Positions 45,002-52,118 of a DNA stretch of 64,000 bases are shown here, piece by piece (the first letter of the stretch is position 1; each line of letters starts with the position of its first letter). The position numbers were made by a program, and so were the translations under genes. Origin of the DNA: UMGS1124 sp964417835 (lineage in GTDB: Bacteria > Bacillota_I > Bacilli_A > RF39 > UBA660); contig CAYQJD010000001.1 of assembly GCA_964417835.1 (NCBI GenBank), positions 5,644 through 69,643 on the forward strand, written 5' to 3'. The notes below the pieces were generated by a model. That model was not told where the DNA came from. It saw only the letters and a program-made list of their open reading frames with translations, and did no database searches.

Positions 45002-45046
45002 AATAAAAAGTGGTTCATATCAATAGGATTTTTATGTACCACTTTT
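45002..45046 (-). terminator. Terminator after ssb
   Basis: A 14-base stem with one mismatch (arms begin AAAAGTGGT and end ACCACTTTT) followed by TTATT on the minus strand. Confidence 0.75.
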
Positions 45047-45080
45047 ATTTTACATTTTTAATAGAAATTATGTTTTATTA

Positions 45081-45413
45081 TTAAGAAACTTCACTTTTTT
45101 TACTTGCAAGAAAACTAATTTTATCTACAATTATTTCTGTAATATATTTTGTTTCACCATCTACTTCATAATTTCTTACTTGAACTCTTCCCCTTACACC
45201 AACTAAATCTCCTTTTTTACAATATTCAGAAGTATTAAACGCTATTCCATTCCATAATATACATTTTATAAAGTCTGATTCATATATACCATTAGAATTT
45301 TTAAATCCACGTTGAACTGCTAAAGTAATAGTAGTATAATCTCTTGAATTTTCACTCTTTTTTAATTCAGGATCACTTACTAATCTCCCTATTAAATAAA
45401 CTAAATTATGCAT
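45081..45413 (-). CDS. Single-stranded DNA-binding protein, short SsbB-like form
   Basis: 110 residues, only the OB fold: MHNLVYLIGRLVSDPEL, the DFIKCILWNGIAFNTSEYCKKGD region, and GRVQVRNYEVDGETKYITEI. It ends in KKSEVS and lacks the acidic DDDIPF-type tip that recruits partners in the housekeeping protein. Size and missing tip match the competence-type SsbB of Bacillus. Single-gene unit with its own promoter and a GAAAGGAG site. With the PilB/ComGA-like ATPase at 55.6 kb it hints at a DNA-uptake system. Confidence 0.92.
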   Translation of the reverse strand: MHNLVYLIGRLVSDPELKKSENSRDYTTITLAVQRGFKNSNGIYESDFIKCILWNGIAFNTSEYCKKGDLVGVRGRVQVRNYEVDGETKYITEIIVDKISFLASKKSEVS

Positions 45414-45434
45414 AAATTTCTCCTTTCAAAAAGA

Positions 45435-45463
45435 AAGATAACAATAAATAATTCTTTAGTCAA
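45435..45463 (-). promoter_or_regulatory. Promoter of ssb
   Basis: Minus strand: TTGACT (45458-45463), 17 bases, TATCTT (45435-45440). Confidence 0.65.
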
Positions 45464-45495
45464 AATTGAGTTTTTTAATATTTGTAATAAAAAAG

Positions 45496-45543
45496 ATACA
45501 AAAAAAAAGAAACTTATTACAGATATCAAAAATTGTTTCTTTT
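45496..45543 (-). terminator. Terminator after parE
   Basis: Minus strand: AAAAGAAAC and GTTTCTTTT enclose a long loop of about 21 bases, followed by five more T residues. Confidence 0.6.
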
Positions 45544-45574
45544 ATTAATTCAAAAGTTTTATTTTAGAACTTTT

Positions 45575-47479
45575 TTAATTTATTTTATAATCATCTTCCA
45601 TAGAAAATATTACATTTTCATTTATCCATTCTTTTCTAGGTTCTACTATATCACCCATTAATGTACTTACTCTCTTTTCTGCTAATGCTGCATCATTTAT
45701 AGAAACCTTTATTAAATTTCTAGTATCTGGACACATGGTTGTTTCCCAAAATGGACCGGGATTCATTTCTCCTAATCCTTTGTATCTTTGTACTTTATAA
45801 TTATTTTTTCCATTAGTGTACTCTCTTAATTCTTCTGTTGTCCAAAAATAACTTGTTTCTTTATTATAATCAACTCTATATAAAGGTGGCATAGCAATAT
45901 ATAAGTGCCCTGTTTCTACTAATGGTCTCATAAATCTATAAAAGAATGTTAACAATAAACACTGTATATGAGCTCCATCATCATCGGCATCTGTAGTTAT
46001 AATAACTTTGTCATAATTAATATCTGAAATATCAAAATCATTTCCTACTCCCGCTCCAATGCAATGTATTATTGTATTAATCTCTTCATTTTTAAATATA
46101 TCAGCCATTGAAGCTTTTTCAGTATTAATTATTTTTCCTCTTAAAGGCAAAATTGCTTGAAATTTTCTATCTCTACTCTTTTTTGCTGTTCCGCCAGCAG
46201 AATTTCCCTCTACAATAAAAAGCTCGTTAATCTTTGGATTCCTTGCTTGAGGCGGAGTTAATTTTGCACTTAAACTTTTTAACTCACTTTTTTTACTTTT
46301 TCCATTTCTTGCTTCTTCTCTAGCTTTCCTTGCTGCCTCTCTAGCTGATTTACTTTTTTGAGCTTTCTCAATAATTATTAAAGCAGTATCTCTATTTTCT
46401 TCTAAGAAAAACTTTAAATTATCATAAACTATACTTTCAACTACGCTTCTAGCTTCGGGAGTTCCTAATTTACCTTTAGTTTGGCCTTCAAATTGTAAAA
46501 ACTTTTCTGGAATCTTTAAATTTATAACTGCTGTTAATCCCTCTCTTACATCACTCCCATCAAAATTAGAATCTTTATTTTTTAATAAATTATTAGATCT
46601 AGCATAATCATTAAATACTTTTGTAATACCAGTTTTAAATCCAACTTCATGAGATCCACCATCGATTGTTTTAACATTATTTACAAATGAAATAATATTC
46701 TCATTATATGAATCGGTATATTGTAATGCAATATCAACTTCAATATCACTCTTAATTCCATGTATTGGAACAACTTTATGCAAACTTGTTTTCCCATCAT
46801 TTATATATTCAACAAATGCTATTAAACCATTTTCGTAATGATATTTAACTGTTTTATTATCTAATACATCAGTTAATTCAATAGTTAATCTATTTAATAA
46901 AAATGCACTTTCTTGCATTCTTTCACAAAGTGTTGTAAAAGAAAATTCATTTTGTTTAAAAATTTCTTTATCAGGCATAAAGGTTACTGTAGTACCTGTC
47001 AATTTAGTAGTTCCAATTTGTTTTAACGGACTTGAAACGTGACCTCCATTTTTAAACTTTATATTGCTAATTAAACCATCTCTAAATATTGTAACCTCCA
47101 TCCATTCAGATAAAGCATTTACAACACTAGCACCTACTCCATGAAGACCTCCACTTACTTTATATCCTGATTCATTAAACTTTCCTCCTGCATGCAAAAT
47201 AGTATAAATTACCTCCGGAGTACTTTTTCCGCTAGAATGTTTCCCAATAGGAACTCCTCTACCATCATCACTTACAGTTAAGCTTCCATCTTCGTTTATT
47301 GTAACTTTTATTAAAGATCCATATCCATTTATTATCTCATCTATTGAATTATCAATAATTTCCCAAGCTAAATGATGAAGTCCTCTCTTATCAGTTGATC
47401 CAATATACATTCCTGGTCTTTTCCTTACTGCGTCTAAACCCTCTAAAATTTTTATTGAACTCTCATCATATTTTGCCAT
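45575..47479 (-). CDS. parE: DNA topoisomerase IV subunit B
   Basis: About 634 residues. An AAGGGTG site precedes the ATG at 47479; the frame is open slightly upstream. The GHKL ATPase part has AVRKRPGMYIGSTDKRGLHH, EIIDNSIDE, DDGRGVPIGKH and GGLHGVGASVVNALS. The Toprim domain has EGNSAGGTAKKSRDR and TDADDDGAHI; the end has KVQRYKGLGEMNP. SSGKSTPEVIYTILHAGGKF resembles ParE more than GyrB. ParC, usually the next gene, is not downstream: a terminator follows. Assignment as ParE rather than GyrB is likely, not certain. Confidence 0.85.
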   Translation of the reverse strand: MAKYDESSIKILEGLDAVRKRPGMYIGSTDKRGLHHLAWEIIDNSIDEIINGYGSLIKVTINEDGSLTVSDDGRGVPIGKHSSGKSTPEVIYTILHAGGKFNESGYKVSGGLHGVGASVVNALSEWMEVTIFRDGLISNIKFKNGGHVSSPLKQIGTTKLTGTTVTFMPDKEIFKQNEFSFTTLCERMQESAFLLNRLTIELTDVLDNKTVKYHYENGLIAFVEYINDGKTSLHKVVPIHGIKSDIEVDIALQYTDSYNENIISFVNNVKTIDGGSHEVGFKTGITKVFNDYARSNNLLKNKDSNFDGSDVREGLTAVINLKIPEKFLQFEGQTKGKLGTPEARSVVESIVYDNLKFFLEENRDTALIIIEKAQKSKSAREAARKAREEARNGKSKKSELKSLSAKLTPPQARNPKINELFIVEGNSAGGTAKKSRDRKFQAILPLRGKIINTEKASMADIFKNEEINTIIHCIGAGVGNDFDISDINYDKVIITTDADDDGAHIQCLLLTFFYRFMRPLVETGHLYIAMPPLYRVDYNKETSYFWTTEELREYTNGKNNYKVQRYKGLGEMNPGPFWETTMCPDTRNLIKVSINDAALAEKRVSTLMGDIVEPRKEWINENVIFSMEDDYKIN

Positions 47480-47551
47480 ATCATTCACCCTTATAAATTT
47501 TAACATATTAAAAATTAAAAAACAAACAAATGAAAAAAATTAAACACTCGT

Positions 47552-47821
47552 TTAACTTTTTTCTGCTTCATCATTTACATCATCTATAAGCTTATTTACA
47601 AATACAGTCATCAAATAATTTATATCTGCCTCATTAGTAACAGGTGTTAAAGTATCGTTCTCAGTTTCTTTAAAAAAACAAGACTTACTATCATCATTAG
47701 GTAGCTCTGTATCATAATCAACTTCCATTGCAAAATAAAATATAGAATTATTTTCTTTAGTACTATCAGTCAACATATACTTTTTTCCATTCGATAATTC
47801 GACTATTCTTATTTCTTCCAT
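47552..47821 (-). CDS. DUF1292-like small protein
   Basis: 89 residues, acidic. A beta-rich pattern (IRIVELSNGKKYMLTDS, IFYFAMEVDYD, TPVTNEADINYLMTVF) resembles DUF1292 (YrzB-like) proteins of Firmicutes, which have no known function. The start overlaps the stop of the upstream gene by one base (TAATG), showing translational coupling. parE follows about 70 bases later. Confidence 0.65.
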   Translation of the reverse strand: MEEIRIVELSNGKKYMLTDSTKENNSIFYFAMEVDYDTELPNDDSKSCFFKETENDTLTPVTNEADINYLMTVFVNKLIDDVNDEAEKS

Positions 47822-48975
47822 TAAATTTTTCCCATCCCTTTAAGAATTTCTTCACCTTCTATTGGTAGATTAACAGGTTTATTTTGAGCAATTGTATCTT
47901 CATATTCTTCATTTTTTGATTTTCGTTCATTAAATTTTTTTGTAATATATTTTACAGGAGTAGTTTTTAATAACATTGAAGTCAATTTAGTTGTCATTGT
48001 TTTAATAGGAATCAATTTACTTTCCATACCACCAATTTTAATTAATTGCTTCTTTATAAAATTATATTGTTCTTTTCCTAATGATTCTTCTGTAATTGTT
48101 TCGCCAGTTTCTTTATTTATTATTGTCTTTCCATCTTTATCTATCTCTAAATCATTTTCAGACAAAAACTTTTCTAATTTACTATTTCTATATCTATAAT
48201 CTTTAAACATCTTATAAATCTTTACCCCTAATGGAGCTAATAGCAAAGCAAGTCCTGAAGGAACAATGAATGCTGGAATTAATTCTGGACTAGATAGAAC
48301 AAAACCAGTCCCTAGAACACACGCTAAGCCAGTAAGGATTTTTTGCTTTCTAGTAAGTTGAACTTTCTTACTACTAACAATTTTTAATGGTTTATCACTT
48401 AATTCATTTTCATCTGAGTTGCTGTCTTCTTTTTTATGGTCTTTTTTTACAATAGGTTCTTCTTTAACTTTATAATAAAGGTCTTCTATTCTATCAACGT
48501 ATAACTTTTTAGTATCAAAAATTAAAAAATTATGTTTCATATATTCAATCATATATTTTTCATTTAAATTATGTTCTTTAATTAAATTTTTATAATTTAA
48601 AAGCCAAGTATTAATTAAAGCATCATTAGGATTTTTTAAATCTTCTTTTAGTTTATTCATCATTTTAATTAATGAAACTTTTACTGTTGAATCACTATTT
48701 TGTTCTATAGATTCAATATATGACTTAACTTCATCAGATAATTCTATATTTTCTGGTTCTTCTTCTAAAGAAAAATCTTCTTCTGTTGCTTTTTTTACCA
48801 TTTCTTTATAAACTGATTCTTCTTTTTGTTCTATAGGGCTTAAATCTCTTATTACGTCTTTATACATATTTTTAGAGAAACTTACTAACTCAGGATTTTG
48901 ACTATTTTTTATAATATCTTCTAAATATTTTAATAGATCATTATATTTATCAATTATTTTTTGATCTTTTTCCAT
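47821..48975 (-). CDS. Unknown protein with a central membrane hairpin
   Basis: 384 residues. An acidic helical N-terminal half (1-170), a Ser/Lys/Asp-rich linker (about 175-205), two adjacent hydrophobic segments (about 213-252, including GLACVLGTGFVLSS and FIVPSGLALLLAPLG) and a basic C-terminal domain (KFLSENDLEI onward). No signal peptide and no recognised family. It leads a unit with the DUF1292-like gene. The binding site AGGTGA lies rather far (about nine bases) from the ATG. Confidence 0.65.
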   Translation of the reverse strand: MEKDQKIIDKYNDLLKYLEDIIKNSQNPELVSFSKNMYKDVIRDLSPIEQKEESVYKEMVKKATEEDFSLEEEPENIELSDEVKSYIESIEQNSDSTVKVSLIKMMNKLKEDLKNPNDALINTWLLNYKNLIKEHNLNEKYMIEYMKHNFLIFDTKKLYVDRIEDLYYKVKEEPIVKKDHKKEDSNSDENELSDKPLKIVSSKKVQLTRKQKILTGLACVLGTGFVLSSPELIPAFIVPSGLALLLAPLGVKIYKMFKDYRYRNSKLEKFLSENDLEIDKDGKTIINKETGETITEESLGKEQYNFIKKQLIKIGGMESKLIPIKTMTTKLTSMLLKTTPVKYITKKFNERKSKNEEYEDTIAQNKPVNLPIEGEEILKGMGKI

Positions 48976-49042
48976 CTCTAAATCACCTAATTCTAATTAT
49001 AAATTATATATTTTTATAAGTAAATCATTTTTTTTAATATAA

Positions 49043-50368
49043 CTAATCATTTTCAGTTCCACATTTAGGGCATACTGTTACTATAGAAGGTATTTCTAGA
49101 CCACATTTAGAACAAATCTTTTTATCACTAGTTTCTAATAATTCACTATGTTGAGTATTATTCAATATTGAATTATCATTCGATTCTGTTTTTATATCTG
49201 ATATTACTGGTTCTTCACTTGCATTATTTATATTATTTTCCATTGGAGTAGTCACTCCTTGACTATTAAACGCATTTGGTTCTGGCATAATATTAGGCAT
49301 TGCTGGTTCTTCACTCGCATTATTCATATTATTTTCCATTGGAGTAGTCATATTTACTTGACTATTAAACGCATTTGGTTCTGGCATAATATTAGGCATT
49401 ACTGGTTCTTCACTTGCATTATTCATATTATTTTCCATTGGTGTAGTCATATTTACTTGATTATTAAACGCATTTGGTTCTTCTACAATATTAGGCACTA
49501 CTGGTTCTGCACTTGCATTATTTATATTGTTTTCCATTGGGGTAGTCATATTTACTTGGCTATTAAACGCATTTGGTTCTTCTACAATATTAGGCACTAC
49601 TGGTTCTTCACTTGCAGTATTCATATTATTTTCCATTGGTGTAGTCATATTTACTTGATTATTAAACGCATTTGGTTCTTCTACAATATTAGGCATTGCT
49701 GGTTCTGCACTTGCATTATTTATATTATTTTCCATTGAAGTAGTCATTCCTTGACTATTAAACGCATTTGGTTCTGGTACAATATTAGGCATTGCTGGTT
49801 CTGCACTCACATTATTTATATTATTTTCCATTGGAGTAGTCATATTCGTTCCATTATTAATTATATTTGGCTCTGTTTCAATGTTTAACATTCCCATATT
49901 ATTTTGAACTGGTATATCATTTTGGATTTGACTATTTTCCAATCCATTATTTATTGTATTTGAAGATGGAGTATCTTCAATACTATCTACTATTACACTA
50001 TCAGAAAATGCAAGTAGAGGTATGAAAATAATACTAAATAAAGTTAATCCTATACCAAAACCAGTCCCCTTACCAAATCTTTTGGCAATATTTATATTTA
50101 ATTTAAACATTACAAAAATATTAACAATAGGTATTAAAGATAATATAATATTTATCAAAGACATTTTGGCTATTTGTAACATAACAATATAATTATAAAT
50201 TGGTACAAATATTGCCCATCCTGGTTTTCCAGCTTTTTTAAATATTTTTATATATGATATTAGATAAATTATTAATAACAATGCTGAAAAAGCCAAACAT
50301 CCTATAGCTAATAATAATAAACTTTGATCATTCACTGTGCTTTCAATCAAATCACTATAATTTTCCAT
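49043..50368 (-). CDS. DUF5684-type membrane protein with Asn/Pro tandem repeats and C-terminal zinc ribbon
   Basis: 441 residues. N-terminal membrane part (three segments within about 17-120) containing GKPGWAIFVPIYNY and NINIAKRFGKG, typical of a signal-peptidase-adjacent family with a conserved GWxxxxPxYN motif. Residues about 176-396 hold seven units of 32-33 residues built on MTTPMENN, NNASEEP, PNI and EPNAFN. The C-terminus is a Cys4 zinc ribbon (ICSKCG and CPKCG). The repeats are predicted disordered and almost identical to each other in DNA. The next gene upstream encodes a relative of the N-terminal part. Function unknown. Confidence 0.8.
   Translation of the reverse strand: MENYSDLIESTVNDQSLLLLAIGCLAFSALLLIIYLISYIKIFKKAGKPGWAIFVPIYNYIVMLQIAKMSLINIILSLIPIVNIFVMFKLNINIAKRFGKGTGFGIGLTLFSIIFIPLLAFSDSVIVDSIEDTPSSNTINNGLENSQIQNDIPVQNNMGMLNIETEPNIINNGTNMTTPMENNINNVSAEPAMPNIVPEPNAFNSQGMTTSMENNINNASAEPAMPNIVEEPNAFNNQVNMTTPMENNMNTASEEPVVPNIVEEPNAFNSQVNMTTPMENNINNASAEPVVPNIVEEPNAFNNQVNMTTPMENNMNNASEEPVMPNIMPEPNAFNSQVNMTTPMENNMNNASEEPAMPNIMPEPNAFNSQGVTTPMENNINNASEEPVISDIKTESNDNSILNNTQHSELLETSDKKICSKCGLEIPSIVTVCPKCGTEND
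49181..49846. repeat. Tandem repeat, about seven copies of 96-99 bp
   Basis: In-frame repeats inside the membrane protein gene. Units are marked by the recurring GCATTTGGTTCT and ATTTTCCATTGG strings on the plus strand, spaced 99 bases (96 in the outer units). High identity suggests recent expansion by slippage or recombination; copy number may vary between strains. Confidence 0.92.
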
Positions 50369-50382
50369 ACTTATTTCTCCTT

Positions 50383-50847
50383 CTAAATCACACCATAAGG
50401 TGATACATTTTTTTCTTTTTCATATTTTGCATTTGAAAATCCTAGTATAGGATAAAAGATAAATGGTAAAAATGTTAACCCCAATGCAAACAAGTAATTT
50501 TTATTAAATCTTTTAGAAATATTATAATTTATGCAATATAAAACGAAATAAAACATAGTAATTATTAATATACTAAAATTTTTTTTAATTGATACTTTTA
50601 CAAAAATAAAATTAGTAATATATTCTATTTTAGCTAATAATATTATAATAAAATACCACCATTTTATAGAAGATATCTTTATTAAAATCCAATAATTATA
50701 AATTGGTATAATTGAAGTCCAACCTGGTTTTAGAGCTTTCTTATATACTTTCCATTTTCCAATTATTTCAAATATTTTTATAACTAGATATATTATTATA
50801 ACAATTATAATTGCTAATTTTATAGGTGCAAAAGAAATATTTGACAT
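50383..50847 (-). CDS. Membrane protein related to the N-terminal part of the repeat protein
   Basis: About 154 residues. The ATG at 50847 has an AGAGGAG site; the frame is open 36 bases further. It has four hydrophobic segments and the motif LKPGWTSIIPIYNY, matching GKPGWAIFVPIYNY in the next gene, and ISKRFNKNYLFALGLTFLPFIFYPILGFS matching the partner's third segment. It lacks repeats and zinc ribbon. The pair is in tandem, 15 bases apart, and probably arose by duplication. Confidence 0.75.
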   Translation of the reverse strand: MSNISFAPIKLAIIIVIIIYLVIKIFEIIGKWKVYKKALKPGWTSIIPIYNYWILIKISSIKWWYFIIILLAKIEYITNFIFVKVSIKKNFSILIITMFYFVLYCINYNISKRFNKNYLFALGLTFLPFIFYPILGFSNAKYEKEKNVSPYGVI

Positions 50848-50964
50848 CCTATACTCCTCTCTATTATTGATTATATAAAACAATTAATATAAATTCAAGA
50901 AAAAATATTTAATTATAATTTGTATTACTACTATTCATTTTTATTAAGCATCTTTGTCTAAATT

Positions 50965-51060
50965 TTATAATAGCAATAAAGAAAAATATTTTATAGGATT
51001 AGAAATTTTATTGTTTTAGTTGTTTCTAAGTCCACCCCGCAGTTCAATTAAAAATTCCAT
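50965..51060 (-). pseudogene. Relic of a small membrane protein gene (in-frame stop)
   Basis: A strong AAAGGAG site eight bases before an ATG (51058-51060) opens MEFLIELRGGLRNN, which stops at a TAA (51016-51018). The same frame continues NNKISNPIKYFSLLLL to the next stop. Read through, it resembles a short Firmicutes membrane protein type (MEFL-x-ELL, then K-x-PIRY, then a hydrophobic segment) that I recall from related genomes. A CAA-to-TAA change would explain it. It directly follows the DUF1848 gene. Confidence 0.45.
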
Positions 51061-51087
51061 TTTATCAACTCCTTTAAATTTAATTTA

Positions 51088-51978
51088 TTATTTTATTCTT
51101 TCTTTAAGAATATCATCATCTTTTAAAGTACCTATTAACAAACTGCTATTTTTATCATGTGCTTTCATATTATTAAGTACTTGTTTTTCATCATAATTAG
51201 CATAACAATATTTACACATATGATTACAAGAATTATATACTCCAATATCTACCATTCCTACACAATGACATTTTCTTTCCTTTCTTGCTTTCCATTCATT
51301 TTTAAAAACTTTACCAGTTAATTTAAAAGCTAATTCATGAGATAGGCATTCACCTTTTGTAAAACCATACTCTGTTAAATCTCTATCTTCAAAACAAGTA
51401 TGAACTATTAACCCATGTTTTTTAGCACTCTTACTAAAATATTCACCAATAGTTTTATAATCATTTTCAGTAAATTCTTTAAAATTTAATATTTTTTCAT
51501 TCTTTCTAACATTTTTATAATCATCAATAAATGAAATTAAAATTTTACTTACATATCCTTCTAAAATATTACATAATTTATCAAATGCTTTTACATGATA
51601 TTCTAAATTATACTTATCACTTATGAATACTGGATCATATCTTATTACTAAATTATCTTTTCCTATAATATTTGATAATTCTTTTATAGCTTCAATAATT
51701 TTATTTTTTGGTGGAACATTTGGTTCAATGTCTTTTTTATATGATGTCAATGTCACATGAAATAATATTGGCTTATCTATTTCTTTAATATATCTTAAAA
51801 TTGGAATAGGATTTTTAGTACAAAATAAAATAGCGTCCACATTATTAAAATTAATTCTACTTACCATATTCGGATTAAAGGGATTTCTAACATCTACAAA
51901 TCCTTCTCTATATCTATTAATAAACCACTCAGTATAGAATGCTACTATGTCTGTTCTTCCACTTACATTTAAAATCAT
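51088..51978 (-). CDS. DUF1848 family protein
   Basis: 296 residues. The beginning ILNVSGRTDIVAFYTEWFINRY and the regions AILFCTKNP, LVIRYDPVFIS and HTCFE match DUF1848. The C-terminus carries CHCVGMVDIGVYNSCNHMCKYC, a cysteine cluster like an iron-sulfur site of radical SAM type, as the family usually has. Function unknown; the barrel-like N-terminal part plus cluster suggests an enzyme. The start has an AGGAGG site. It lies downstream of the valS terminator. Confidence 0.9.
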   Translation of the reverse strand: MILNVSGRTDIVAFYTEWFINRYREGFVDVRNPFNPNMVSRINFNNVDAILFCTKNPIPILRYIKEIDKPILFHVTLTSYKKDIEPNVPPKNKIIEAIKELSNIIGKDNLVIRYDPVFISDKYNLEYHVKAFDKLCNILEGYVSKILISFIDDYKNVRKNEKILNFKEFTENDYKTIGEYFSKSAKKHGLIVHTCFEDRDLTEYGFTKGECLSHELAFKLTGKVFKNEWKARKERKCHCVGMVDIGVYNSCNHMCKYCYANYDEKQVLNNMKAHDKNSSLLIGTLKDDDILKERIK

Positions 51979-52033
51979 ATAACCTCCTATACAATTTAAT
52001 ATTTTTGCGTTTAATTAACATAATAATTGTACC

Positions 52034-52075
52034 ATAAAAAAAGCAAATCCAATATATATTGATTGATATGCTTTT
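52034..52075 (-). terminator. Terminator after valS
   Basis: Minus strand: AAAAGCATATC with GATTTGCTTTT (one mismatch), extended internally by CAATATATATTG, then TTT. Confidence 0.75.
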
Positions 52076-52118
52076 AATAAAATATTTTTTTAGAAATATA
52101 ATTATTATTAGTATTTAA

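Noticed and set aside
49259..49738. Plus-strand 159-codon frame with repeating Trp/His/Ile pattern
   Set aside because: It is the reverse complement of the tandem repeat in the minus-strand membrane protein gene, kept open by the repeat, with no start signals.
49181..49846. Possible CRISPR-like array from regular 99-base periodicity
   Set aside because: The whole unit repeats without unique spacers, lies in frame inside a gene, and no cas gene is near.
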